A stretch of 41,826 nucleotides of DNA from JAZGBC01 sp036444495 (GTDB lineage: Bacteria > Pseudomonadota > Alphaproteobacteria > Kiloniellales > J153). A model generated the notes under the pieces. It was not told the DNA's origin, did not search any database, and saw only the letters and a list, made by a program, of their open reading frames with translations. This document shows, piece after piece, positions 1-8,203 of this stretch. The stretch spans positions 1 through 41,826 of the forward strand of contig JAZGBC010000150.1 of the NCBI GenBank assembly GCA_036444495.1. Reading direction: 5' to 3'. How positions within the stretch are numbered: position 1 is the stretch's first letter; each line of letters opens with the position of its first letter. Position numbers and translations under genes: made by a program.

Positions 1-84
1 GTTGCCTGTTTCGGCAGCGAGGATTTCGCAGAGGGCTATCGCTCCTTCCTGGAGAAGCGGAAGCCCGACTTCAAGGGGCGGTAG
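1..84 (+). CDS. Enoyl-CoA hydratase/isomerase family protein, C-terminal end only (partial)
   Basis: Frame 1 is open from the window edge and ends at a TAG at 82-84, giving 27 residues that finish DFAEGYRSFLEKRKPDFKGR. An FxSxDFxEGxxAFLEKRKPxFxGR tail is typical of the crotonase (enoyl-CoA hydratase/isomerase) family, whose members hydrate or isomerise acyl-CoA thioesters in the cytoplasm. The catalytic core lies outside the window, so the substrate cannot be named. A class III CoA-transferase follows about 1.1 kb downstream on the same strand, with an unrelated low-GC gene in between. The call rests only on the C-terminal tail. Confidence 0.6.
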   Translation, partial: VACFGSEDFAEGYRSFLEKRKPDFKGR

Positions 85-249
85 TTAGGATTGACCGAAG
101 GATACTCCCTGCCGCTTTCATCCATTCGGTTTGCCGACTCAGATCACCAATAGAACGATCGTCCTAATTTCGCTAAACTCGCCTGGATTTCTCGCCGAAT
201 GGTGGCACGAACCTGCCATCCGGCCAAAGGCTCAGGAGCGCAGAAATAG

Positions 250-1071
250 ATGTCTGCCGGTTACGTGTACATTTTGATGAACGCATCACTGCGATCAAAC
301 CAATACAAGATCGGGAAGACCACCAAGCTGCCCGAGCAGAGAGCGCGGGAAATATCGGCGGGCACGGGCGTGCCTCAAGATTTCGAAGTGGTCTATCAAG
401 AGTACGTTGCAGACTGCCATCGTGTGGAACAACTGGTACACGCCAGCCTTGCCAAGTATCGAGTTTCGGGACGAAAAGAGTTTTTTGAAGTTCCATTGCA
501 AGTGGCGATCAAGATTTTGCATGCGGCAGCATTGGAGGTTGGGGTGTTGCCCGAGCCGGACAATGAAGAGCGGACAAATCTGACCCCGGTGGAAGACTCG
601 CGGGAGCCGGTCGACGTTTTCCGGCAGGACAGGGAGATTGATGTGCAGGACCCGGGCAGAACACGTACGGGAAAAAAAACCAACCGGCGGCCCAAGAGAA
701 CTGGTGGAAGTGAGGAAACTAATCTGAGGGTTTGTTCACCCGAAACCACGTCACTTTATTGGGATTTCCGCAGGCGCGTCTTGGCGCTTGATGACAGGCT
801 GCACGTCGTACCACGAACTGTTCGAATTGCGTTCAAACTAGGGACTACGAAACGGTACTACGACATTGCGGCAGTCATACCGCAGAAGAATGAATTGAAA
901 GTTCGAATCAGGGGATGTGTCTACTCGGACCCGAAAGGAAAAGTCCTGGACGGACCGGAAAGCTGGAAGCCGTCCAACAAGATAATCTATATAAGGAACA
1001 AGAGCGAGCTGCAGTACGATATCTCGATCATCAAGCAGTCATATCAGGACGTGGTGCGGAGCTATTCTTAA
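250..1071 (+). CDS. GIY-YIG (T5orf172/MUG113-type) domain protein with C-terminal DUF5655-like domain
   Basis: 273 residues. The N-terminus (about 3-85) has the T5orf172/MUG113 pattern of the GIY-YIG superfamily: GYVYILMN at 4-11, YKIGKTT at 19-25, RAREIS at 31-36, a metal-site candidate Glu60, His64 in the LVHASL stretch, and the terminal EFFEV. The middle (about 95-160) is charged and looks disordered. The C-terminus (about 165-270) resembles DUF5655, with conserved aromatics and a YYDIAAVIP strand. GIY-YIG domains are usually endonucleases, but T5orf172 members are poorly characterised and some sit in phage or defence loci. Codon use is clearly more AT-rich than in neighbouring genes, which suggests recent acquisition. 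An AGGAG lies just upstream of the ATG. No partner gene is adjacent. Domain call fairly sure, function unknown. Confidence 0.8.
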   Translation: MSAGYVYILMNASLRSNQYKIGKTTKLPEQRAREISAGTGVPQDFEVVYQEYVADCHRVEQLVHASLAKYRVSGRKEFFEVPLQVAIKILHAAALEVGVLPEPDNEERTNLTPVEDSREPVDVFRQDREIDVQDPGRTRTGKKTNRRPKRTGGSEETNLRVCSPETTSLYWDFRRRVLALDDRLHVVPRTVRIAFKLGTTKRYYDIAAVIPQKNELKVRIRGCVYSDPKGKVLDGPESWKPSNKIIYIRNKSELQYDISIIKQSYQDVVRSYS

Positions 1072-1181
1072 CCCCTCTACCTTGGCGGATATGTTATTGC
1101 TAAGCGAAAGGTAAAAAAGGAGAAAACCTCAGCGTTGTTCGGCGGTGAAACGGCTCGTTTTTCTTTTATAGGACTATACAA

Positions 1182-2393
1182 GTGACCACGCGCCGCGGAC
1201 CCCTTTCAGGCTTCAAGGTCATCGAGCTGGCCCACGTCATGGCCGGGCCCACATGCGGGCTCATGCTGGCCGACATGGGCGCCGAGGTCATCAAGGTGGA
1301 GAAGGTGCCCGGCGGCGACGTCTCGCGGAACTTCGTGCCTCCCGAGATCGAAGGCGAGTCGGCGGCCTTCATGATGATGAACCGCAACAAGCGCGGCATC
1401 GCGATCGACCTCAAGCACGAAGAGGGCAAGGCGGTGCTGCGCCGGCTGGTGGCTTCTGCCGACGCGCTGATCGAGAATTACCGCACGGGCGCTATGGAGC
1501 GCCTGGGGCTGGGCTACGAGGCCCTGCGCCAGGAGAACCCGGGGCTGATCTACTGCGAGATATCCGGCTTCGGGCGCAGCGGGCCCTATGCCGGGCGCGG
1601 CGGCTTCGATCTCATCGCCCAGGGCATGAGCGGGCTCATGAGCATCACCGGGGAGGGCGAGGGGCGCCCCCCGGTCAAGGTGGGCGCGCCGGTGACCGAC
1701 ATCACCGCCGGCATTCTGGGCGCCATGGGTATCCTGGCCGCCGCCTTGGAGCGCCAGAAGACCGGCCAGGGCCAGCGGGTCGAGACGTCGCTGTTCGAGG
1801 CGGGCATCGTGCACACCTACTGGCAATCGGCGATCGCGCTCGCCACCGGGACGCCGCCGGGACCCATGGGCTCGGCCCATCCGCTCAGCGCCCCCTACCA
1901 GGCCTTCCAGACCGCCGACGGCTGGATCACCGTGGGCGCGGCCAACCAGGCCAACTGGCTGCGCCTGCTGCAGGCGCTGGAGGCCCCCGAGCTGGCCGAG
2001 GACCCGCGCTTTGCCGGGAACGCGGGGCGCATGAGCCACCTGGCCGAGCTGGAGGCGGTGCTCAGCGAGATCATCCGCGGGCGCAGCTCTGCGGACTGGC
2101 TGGAGCGCCTGGAGGCGGCGGGGGTGCCGGCGGGGCCGGTACTCGACGTGGCCCAGATGCACGCCGATCCCCAGACCCTGGCCCGGGACATGGTGGTCAC
2201 CCTCGAGCACGCCCGCGCCGGGCGGGTCAAGGCGCTTGGCCTGCCGGTCAAGTTTTCCGGGAGCCCGGGCGAGGTGTCCCAGGCGGCGCCAGTCTACGGC
2301 GCTGACACGCGCGCCATCCTGGCCGAGCACGGCTACGGCGAGGACGAGATTGAGAAACTGGTGTCCGAGGGCGCGGTGGTGGCGGCCGACTGA
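1182..2393 (+). CDS. CaiB/BaiF family (class III) CoA-transferase
   Basis: 403 residues, the usual length for class III CoA-transferases, which move CoA between carboxylic acids through an aspartyl-CoA anhydride. The sequence opens with GPLSGFKVIELAHVMAGP and has DMGAEVIKVE at 31-40, NRNKRGIAIDLK at 67-78 and the GFDLIAQGMSGLM segment. The expected catalytic aspartate is Asp173 in VTDITAG. The GTG start at 1182 has an AGGA about nine bases upstream. The gene is alone on its strand and ends convergently with the Tad operon. Relatives act on carnitine, formyl/oxalyl, succinyl or 2-methylacyl substrates. A link to the carnitine cluster 20 kb away is possible but not shown. Confidence 0.9.
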   Translation: MTTRRGPLSGFKVIELAHVMAGPTCGLMLADMGAEVIKVEKVPGGDVSRNFVPPEIEGESAAFMMMNRNKRGIAIDLKHEEGKAVLRRLVASADALIENYRTGAMERLGLGYEALRQENPGLIYCEISGFGRSGPYAGRGGFDLIAQGMSGLMSITGEGEGRPPVKVGAPVTDITAGILGAMGILAAALERQKTGQGQRVETSLFEAGIVHTYWQSAIALATGTPPGPMGSAHPLSAPYQAFQTADGWITVGAANQANWLRLLQALEAPELAEDPRFAGNAGRMSHLAELEAVLSEIIRGRSSADWLERLEAAGVPAGPVLDVAQMHADPQTLARDMVVTLEHARAGRVKALGLPVKFSGSPGEVSQAAPVYGADTRAILAEHGYGEDEIEKLVSEGAVVAAD

Positions 2394-2414
2394 GCCGGCC
2401 CGAAACTCGGGGCT

Positions 2415-2519
2415 TTACAAGACCTCGCCAGCGAAGACATGGCGGCCCAGGCGGTCCTTGATTTCGACCACCCGGAGAGTGGGGTCTCGCCGCACCGCAC
2501 GATCGATATTGGCGTCCAA
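2415..2519 (-). CDS. Possible 34-residue ORF downstream of tadC (uncertain)
   Basis: Reading minus from a TTG at 2519 to a TAA at 2415 gives 34 codons ending IKDRLGRHVFAGEVL. Codon third positions are mostly G or C, as in real genes here, and the frame continues open upstream into the tadC end in a different frame from tadC. There is no ATG and no good ribosome binding site. It could be a tail remnant of a decayed gene or a chance reading frame. I do not recognise a family. Listed because it is the only coding-like content between the CoA-transferase and tadC. Confidence 0.2.
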   Translation of the reverse strand: MDANIDRAVRRDPTLRVVEIKDRLGRHVFAGEVL

Positions 2520-2547
2520 TGATGGGAAGGGCGCGGTACTCGGAGCC

Positions 2548-3525
2548 TTAAAACATTTTCATGTAGGTATCCAAGACGTTGAGCACCGCCGTACCGAGCA
2601 GGATGACGAAGAGCGGCGGCAGGATGAAGATCATCATGGGGACGGTGAGCATGGCCGGCAGGCGCGCGGCCTTCTCCTCCGCCTTCATGATGCGTTCGTT
2701 ACGCGATTCAGCCGACATGATACGCAGCGACTGGGCCAGCGGCGTGCCATAGCGCTCGGCCTGGAGCAGGGTGTTGACCACGCCGCGCACCGCCGGGAGA
2801 TCGACGCGCATTCCCAGGTTCTGCAGGGCCTTGCGCCGGTCCGGCAGGAAGCCCAATTCCAGGCCCGTGAGGCTCAACTCGTCGGCGAGTTCGGGATTCG
2901 CCTGCTCCAGTTCCTTGGACACGCGCATCAAGGTGGCGTCCAGGCTCAGGCCCGCCTCGGCGCAGATGACCATGAGGTCGAGCCCATCGGGAAGCGCCTT
3001 GCGAATGGCGTCGTAACGCTTCGTGGTCGCGTTCTTGATCATGATGTCGGGGAGATAGGCGCCGAAGATCACGGCCCCCAGGCAGACGCCGAGCTTCCAC
3101 ATCATGGTCAGCTTGTAGGCATCCAGGCCATAGATCAGGAAGACGGCCGTGCCGCCGAAGGCGAAGGGCAGGGCCACCTTGAGGAAGAGGTAGCGAATGA
3201 TCGCTTCCTTGGAGCGCCAGCCCGCCCGCGCCAGCTTGAGCGAGAGCTTATCGGCCTGGGAACTTTTCAGCAGGTTCAGGCGGTCGACCACCTGACGCAT
3301 CATGCCCATGGTGGGCAGGCGGTCCTGGCGGCGGCGCGGGCCGGCGATGCCCTCTCTCATTTCCGCCCGCTGCCTGGCCATGATCTCAGCGCGTTTGGCC
3401 GCCGGATCCTTGTGCAGGAGCGCGAACCAGACGGTCAGCGTCACCACGCCCGCGGACAAGGCCGACATGATGATCAGCAGGTCCTCGATATTGAGATCGT
3501 AGGGCAGCGTGATCGAGGGAATCAT
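2548..3525 (-). CDS. tadC: Tad pilus inner-membrane platform protein TadC
   Basis: 325 residues with a T2SSF (GspF-like) domain around 150-290, including ALPDGLDLMVICAEAGLSLDATL and the closing MLTVPMMIFILPPLFVILLG membrane segment. Hydrophobic segments lie near the N-terminus, at about 105-160 and at the C-terminus. TadC is predicted to pair with TadB to form the platform on which the TadA/CpaF ATPase acts to extrude Flp pilin. The ATG at 3525 overlaps the TGA of tadB (ATGA), so translation is probably coupled. It is the last recognisable gene of the operon. Identity is supported by family sequence, position after tadB and length. Confidence 0.93.
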   Translation of the reverse strand: MIPSITLPYDLNIEDLLIIMSALSAGVVTLTVWFALLHKDPAAKRAEIMARQRAEMREGIAGPRRRQDRLPTMGMMRQVVDRLNLLKSSQADKLSLKLARAGWRSKEAIIRYLFLKVALPFAFGGTAVFLIYGLDAYKLTMMWKLGVCLGAVIFGAYLPDIMIKNATTKRYDAIRKALPDGLDLMVICAEAGLSLDATLMRVSKELEQANPELADELSLTGLELGFLPDRRKALQNLGMRVDLPAVRGVVNTLLQAERYGTPLAQSLRIMSAESRNERIMKAEEKAARLPAMLTVPMMIFILPPLFVILLGTAVLNVLDTYMKMF

Positions 3526-4520
3526 ATCTCGAACTTCACCATTTTGTACATGATGCCCACGCCGATGGTCATCCAGATTAGAGCACCCCCAACCGCGATC
3601 TGGCCGCGCGGGTCCGTGAAGAGGGTGGTGATGTATTCTGGATTCGTGAAGTAGATGAGGCCGGTCATGATGAAGGGCAGGGACCCGATGATGTAGGCGC
3701 TGGCCTTGGCCTCGGACGACATGGCCTTGACCTTGCGCTTGAGCTGGCGCCGGCTGCGGAGCACATCGGCGAGATTGTTCAGGGATTCAGCAAGGTTACC
3801 ACCGGTTTCTGCCTGAATGGACAAGGCGATCGTGAAGAACTTGAACTCCTGCAGATCGAGCCGATGGGCAGTCTCCCACAAAAGCTCGTCCATCTTGCGG
3901 CCCAGCCGGATACCGTCGGTGATGCGGGTAAGCTCGGTGCCCACGGGATCGGGCACCTCTTCGGCCGCCGCCTTCATGGCCTCGATGATCGGCAGGCCGG
4001 CCTTGACCCCGCGTACCATGAGATCGATGGCCTCGGGGAAATACGCGATGAATTTGTTTTTCCGCCTCTGGTACGCCATGCCTACGAACATATGCGGCAA
4101 CAACAAGGCGCAAATAAAACCGAGGAGAAGCGCCACTACGCCCGGCAGCCCGCCGAACTTGGCCAACATGAAGCCCACGAAGCCTATCAGGAGGCTGATC
4201 AGCACATAGACCCCCAAGGACACCTCCATGCCGGCCCGGGCCAGGCGCAAGCGCAGCACATCCTGTTGCGGCAGGTGCTTCTTGATCAACTCGTCGAGCG
4301 CGGGGATGTCGCTGGCGCTCGTCGAGCGCTTGGCGGAGATGCTTCGGACTTCCTCGGCGTCGCGCGAGTGGTGCAGCTTAATTTGATCGATGCGCCGGGC
4401 CATGATCCGCTGCGCATCGTTGACGAAAACCATGGCGACCAGCAGCACCACCAGCCCGAGAGCGATTATCAGGATTAGCGTGCCTTCCGGGCCCTCGCCG
4501 AAGATATTCAGGAACTCCAT
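3522..4520 (-). CDS. tadB: Tad pilus inner-membrane platform protein TadB
   Basis: 332 residues from the ATG at 4520. This start overlaps the tadA stop as TAATG and has a GGAG eight bases upstream; a GTG three codons earlier is less likely. An N-terminal membrane anchor (about 8-30) precedes a cytoplasmic stretch, two hydrophobic segments near 100-145, and a T2SSF domain with YFPEAIDLMVRGVKAGLPI and FFTIALSIQAETGGNLAESL. A membrane helix pair ends the protein. It should form the polytopic platform with TadC and contact the CpaF/TadA ATPase. The stop overlaps the tadC start by four bases. Confidence 0.93.
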   Translation of the reverse strand: MEFLNIFGEGPEGTLILIIALGLVVLLVAMVFVNDAQRIMARRIDQIKLHHSRDAEEVRSISAKRSTSASDIPALDELIKKHLPQQDVLRLRLARAGMEVSLGVYVLISLLIGFVGFMLAKFGGLPGVVALLLGFICALLLPHMFVGMAYQRRKNKFIAYFPEAIDLMVRGVKAGLPIIEAMKAAAEEVPDPVGTELTRITDGIRLGRKMDELLWETAHRLDLQEFKFFTIALSIQAETGGNLAESLNNLADVLRSRRQLKRKVKAMSSEAKASAYIIGSLPFIMTGLIYFTNPEYITTLFTDPRGQIAVGGALIWMTIGVGIMYKMVKFEI

Positions 4521-6226
4521 TACAGGCACTCCAGGAGCCGCTTCTCCAGACCGAAATAGGCCGCCTTGGGCGCGAAATGCGGGCGCAGGCCGGTGGGCTT
4601 GAAGTTGCCCTTGAGCATGCCGTCCAGGCCCTCGCCTTCGAATTCGAAGTTGAAGAGGTCCTGCGTGGTGATGATGTCGCCCTCCATGCCGACGACCTCG
4701 GTGATGTGGGTAATCCGGCGCATACCATCGCGCATGCGCGAGACCTGGATGATCATATCGAGCGCCGATGCGATCTGGGTCCGCACGGCCTTGGCCGGCA
4801 GGTTGATGCCCGCCATGCCCACCATGTTTTCCAGGCGCGTCAGCGCCTCGCGCGGCCGGTTGGCATGGACCGTGCCCAGCGAGCCGTCATGGCCGGTGTT
4901 CATCGCCTGGAGCATGTCGACCGCCTCGGAGCCGCGTACCTCGCCGAGGATGATACGGTCGGGACGCATACGCAGGGAATTCTTGACCAGATCCCGCATG
5001 GTGATCTCGCCCGTACCTTCCAGGTTTGCCGGGCGGGTCTCCAGACGCACCACGTGCGGCTGCTGGAGCTGCAGCTCGGCGGCATCCTCGATGGTGACGA
5101 TGCGCTCGCGCTCGTCGATCATCTGGGAAAGCGCGTTGAGCAATGTGGTCTTGCCGGAGCCCGTACCGCCGGAGATCAGTATGTTGAGCTGGCTGCGTGC
5201 CGCGATCTTGAGCACGGTGGCCATCGGCTCGGAAATGTTGCTCTGTTGGACCATGATGTCGAGTGTGATTGACTTCTTGGCGAACTTACGAATCGAGATG
5301 GATGGGCCATCGATGGCCAGCGGCGGGATGATGATGTTGACACGGCTGCCATCTTGAAGGCGGGCGTCGACGAGCGGGCTGGTCTCATCCACGCGACGGC
5401 CGATGAAGGACACGATCCGGCGCGAAATGTTGAGCACATGCTCGTTATTGCGGAACCGCACGTCCGTGAGTTCCAGCTTGCCCTTCCGCTCGATGTAGGT
5501 CTGGTAGGGACCGTTGACCATGATGTCGGTAATGTCATCGTCGGCCAGCAACGGCTCCAATGGCCCAAGACCCAGCATGTCGTCGATCAGCAAGTCGACC
5601 ACGGCCTGCTGCTCGACCGCATTGAGGCGCAACTGCTTTTCGGCCAGGACCTCGGAGACGATCTCGCGCAGCTGGGTCTTCAGTTCGTCCCGGGGCAGTT
5701 GTGAGGCGGCCGAGATATCCAGCCGGTCCATGACCAGAGGCTGGATCGATTGCCTGGCGTCATCCACCGTTTGGGAGTAGGCCGTCGACATCGGCTCGCT
5801 GGGTCTCGGTTCTTCCCTACTTTCGCTTTCCCGTGCCGGCGCCTTTTGCGGCTTGCCTTGGCGGGCCGGCGCACTGGATGTAGCGGGGGGCAGGGGTTGG
5901 GGCTCGGCCTCGGCAGGTTTCGGGGGTGCTTTGGGGCTGAAGTGGAGGAGCCACTCGATCAGGCCGCCGACCAGGTTGCGCCGGTCCAGCAGGTTGAGCG
6001 CATCGGAATCCTTTTCGGTTTCGGTCGTGACGATCTGGCCGATGCGGACAGCCAACTCCGGCCGCGCGAGCGCGGACAGATCGTCGTTCTCGAAATCCGA
6101 CAGGACTTTCGGCTTAAGTTCCTCGAGGTACTCGGCAACCTTGCCGCTCTGATTTCGTGAAGCCCCGGCCTTTCCGCTGCGGGTCTTGGGCGCGGCGGAC
6201 CCGGCCTTGGCACCTCCGCCATCCAT
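4520..6226 (-). CDS. cpaF: Tad pilus assembly ATPase CpaF/TadA with extended N-terminus
   Basis: 568 residues, longer than the roughly 430-500 of many CpaF proteins. The C-terminal half is a type II/IV secretion ATPase: GPLEPLLADDDITDIMVNGP at 221-240, Walker A GGTGSGKTT at 353-361, an Asp box (IVTIEDAAELQL), Walker B-like RPDRIILGEVRG, and a His box around GHDGSLGTVHA. It hydrolyses ATP to drive pilus assembly at the inner membrane. The first 150 residues include a Pro/Ala/Glu-rich linker (about 97-150) and a helical segment 38-94 that aligns without gaps to the normal CpaF N-terminal helical segment 162-218, which suggests an internal duplication. An AGAGG precedes the ATG. cpaE ends six bases upstream. 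Confidence 0.95.
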   Translation of the reverse strand: MDGGGAKAGSAAPKTRSGKAGASRNQSGKVAEYLEELKPKVLSDFENDDLSALARPELAVRIGQIVTTETEKDSDALNLLDRRNLVGGLIEWLLHFSPKAPPKPAEAEPQPLPPATSSAPARQGKPQKAPARESESREEPRPSEPMSTAYSQTVDDARQSIQPLVMDRLDISAASQLPRDELKTQLREIVSEVLAEKQLRLNAVEQQAVVDLLIDDMLGLGPLEPLLADDDITDIMVNGPYQTYIERKGKLELTDVRFRNNEHVLNISRRIVSFIGRRVDETSPLVDARLQDGSRVNIIIPPLAIDGPSISIRKFAKKSITLDIMVQQSNISEPMATVLKIAARSQLNILISGGTGSGKTTLLNALSQMIDERERIVTIEDAAELQLQQPHVVRLETRPANLEGTGEITMRDLVKNSLRMRPDRIILGEVRGSEAVDMLQAMNTGHDGSLGTVHANRPREALTRLENMVGMAGINLPAKAVRTQIASALDMIIQVSRMRDGMRRITHITEVVGMEGDIITTQDLFNFEFEGEGLDGMLKGNFKPTGLRPHFAPKAAYFGLEKRLLECL

Positions 6227-6232
6227 GATGCG

Positions 6233-7489
6233 TTAGCCTCTCTTGAAGATGCGGGTCCACGACTGCTTGGATTTCTTTTCGTCGGATGCCTGCTTTACCT
6301 GGCCGAATTCTGACGCGATGGATCGCAGGACCTTGCCGGCCTTGCCGCGTGTGCTGATCTGAGTCAGCGGTTTTCCCTCGTTGGCCGCCTTCTGGAAGGC
6401 TTTCTCGTCGTCCGGGATGACGTAGTCGATCTTGCGGCCGAGCGCTTTCTCAAAGTCCTTGGGCTGCATGGCCTGTTTCGTGCTGCCGATCCGGTTGGCG
6501 ACAACGCAAATCGGTGTGCCCAGGGCGACCTCCTCGATGTTGCCCACGATGCGCATGGAGTCGCGCAGACAGGGAAGCGTCATCTCGGTCACCAGGATGA
6601 TCCGGGTCGCATCCTCCATGACCCGCTGACGCACGGAAAAGGCCGAGCGCGGCAGGTCGACGATGATGTTGTCGTTGCTACGGCCCAAGGCGTCGAACAG
6701 AAGATCGACCGCATCGGGGTTGAAGTGGATCTCCTGTGACAGGGTTTCCTCGGTGGCCATGACCGAGAAGGTTTCGCTGAGTTTCGCCGTGGCGCTTTCG
6801 ATGAACAGACTGTCGATCCGGCCCGGGCTTTCCAGGGCTTCACGCAGGCCCCTTGTCGGCTCCAGGTCGAGCGAGAGCGCCACGGTGCCGAACTCCAGGT
6901 CCAGATCGACCAGGGCCGTCGTTTGTTTCATTTCCTGGCCCAGCACCCAAGCGAGATTGACCGCAAGGCTGCTGGCGCCGACGCCGCCACGCGAGCCGAT
7001 CACGGCGATCCTGTTGACCTTGTCGGATGCGGCGGCCTGCTCTTCCTGGCCCGCTCCCTGGCCGGAAGCCACAGGCTCCACGGCGCGTGCAAGGGCGGCG
7101 GCCAAGGCCTTTTCCGTAACCGGCTTGACCAGGTAGTCGGTGATGCCGGCGCCAACCATCTCGCGGTAGAGGTTGATGTCGTTGATCGTGCCGATACCGA
7201 TCAAGCGCGTTTCCTCGGTGAAGGCGGCGGTCAGGGACAGCATGGCGGTCAGCGGCGCCGAGGAGTCGCCGATATCGACGATGATCACCTTGGGCGGCGG
7301 GTTCTCCGCCAGGTACTCCAGAGCCTGCTGGCTGCCGCCGTCACGAATGATCGGCGCGTCGAAGAACTGACGCGCGACGGACTCGATCACGCCGTGCGTC
7401 TGGTTGTCGCTGACGAAGCCGACACACTCGGCCGCCGGCGTCGGCGCCAGATCGTTCTGTGGGTCGAGAAATCCTTCGGCCGAGCTCAT
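6233..7489 (-). CDS. cpaE: Tad pilus localisation protein CpaE/TadZ (receiver-like plus ParA/MinD-like ATPase)
   Basis: 418 residues. Residues about 23-140 form a receiver-like domain with VIIVDIGD around the usual phospho-Asp position and DYLVKPVTEKAL near its end. From about 158 a MinD/ParA-like domain follows, with GSRGGVGASSLAVNLAW at 165-181 and ALVDLDLEFG. The P-loop has Ala-Ser where ordinary ParA proteins have Lys-Thr (GGVGAS instead of GGVGKT), a deviation known in TadZ/CpaE proteins. Family members recruit Tad components to a cell pole. The ATG overlaps the cpaD TGA by four bases. Confidence 0.93.
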   Translation of the reverse strand: MSSAEGFLDPQNDLAPTPAAECVGFVSDNQTHGVIESVARQFFDAPIIRDGGSQQALEYLAENPPPKVIIVDIGDSSAPLTAMLSLTAAFTEETRLIGIGTINDINLYREMVGAGITDYLVKPVTEKALAAALARAVEPVASGQGAGQEEQAAASDKVNRIAVIGSRGGVGASSLAVNLAWVLGQEMKQTTALVDLDLEFGTVALSLDLEPTRGLREALESPGRIDSLFIESATAKLSETFSVMATEETLSQEIHFNPDAVDLLFDALGRSNDNIIVDLPRSAFSVRQRVMEDATRIILVTEMTLPCLRDSMRIVGNIEEVALGTPICVVANRIGSTKQAMQPKDFEKALGRKIDYVIPDDEKAFQKAANEGKPLTQISTRGKAGKVLRSIASEFGQVKQASDEKKSKQSWTRIFKRG

Positions 7490-8193
7490 TGAGTTCTCTC
7501 TATAGGTAAGGCCTTTGTCTTGCCGGCCCGGTAGCGTCGGATCGACCCGCCGGTAGCTGCAGCCTCGGCTGGGCCGGCCGCGCGGCCCCGGACCAGGTCG
7601 ACCGGATCAGCGATCATCTGTCCAAGCGTGGCGGAAGTGGTGCAGCTGAAGACCGCCGCCGGCCGCGTGGCGAACCCCGGTTGCGGCGTGCTGCAGTCGG
7701 GTTGGATAACCATGGCGCGGGTCACGGTGACCGCCACGGCTTCCTCGGGCTTGGCCAGCGTTGTGATGGGCCTGACCGGGACCTCGCTGCGCAAGCCGAG
7801 GCGGGTGATTTCAGTCTCGATCGCGGACAAACGTTCTACCGTCAGGGTGTCGTGATATCCGGTCTTATCGCGCGGCCCGTCGATCTCGATGCGGGCGCCT
7901 TGATGCACGCCGCTCTGCTGAAGAAACTCGAGAAGTTGGTCGAGCTCGCCGGCGGGCAGTTGCGATTCACCCGGCTGGAAACTGACTTGGTGGACAACCG
8001 TGATCTCCTCGACCTGGCTGTCCATGAAAGGCGGCCGCTGGCGCCAGTTCGCATGATCGAAGGTATGGCTGCTGAATGCCTCGATCGGGTTGCTCTGGCC
8101 TTCCGAGACGTGGCAACCGGCGAGCAGGAGCCCAACTCCTGTCAGCAGGATGGAGAGCTTGGCGAAACGAGTCTTGGACTTTGTCTCTGTCAT
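7486..8193 (-). CDS. cpaD: Tad pilus outer-membrane lipoprotein CpaD
   Basis: 235 residues from the ATG at 8193, which has a strong GAGGAGG six bases upstream; the reading frame extends further upstream but lacks such a site. The N-terminus is a lipoprotein signal with lipobox LLAGC near residue 23. The body carries the CpaD pattern: VSFQPGESQLPAGELDQL, a GARIEIDGP strand, and a C-terminal part with CSTPQPGFATRPAAVFSCTT and GQMIADPVDLVRGR. CpaD proteins assist the CpaC secretin at the outer membrane. The gene lies ten bases after cpaC and overlaps cpaE by four bases. Confidence 0.92.
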   Translation of the reverse strand: MTETKSKTRFAKLSILLTGVGLLLAGCHVSEGQSNPIEAFSSHTFDHANWRQRPPFMDSQVEEITVVHQVSFQPGESQLPAGELDQLLEFLQQSGVHQGARIEIDGPRDKTGYHDTLTVERLSAIETEITRLGLRSEVPVRPITTLAKPEEAVAVTVTRAMVIQPDCSTPQPGFATRPAAVFSCTTSATLGQMIADPVDLVRGRAAGPAEAAATGGSIRRYRAGKTKALPIERTQ

Positions 8194-8203
8194 CGAGCCC
8201 TCC

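Noticed and set aside
1182..2393. CoA-transferase as the CaiB of the carnitine cluster
   Set aside because: It belongs to the same broad family as CaiB, but it is 20 kb from the cluster and has its own neighbours, so the specific name is not justified.
2398..2413. Short hairpin GCCCGA/TCGGGGC followed by TTT after the CoA-transferase
   Set aside because: The stem is only five to six pairs with a bulge and the T-run has three bases. Too weak to call a terminator.
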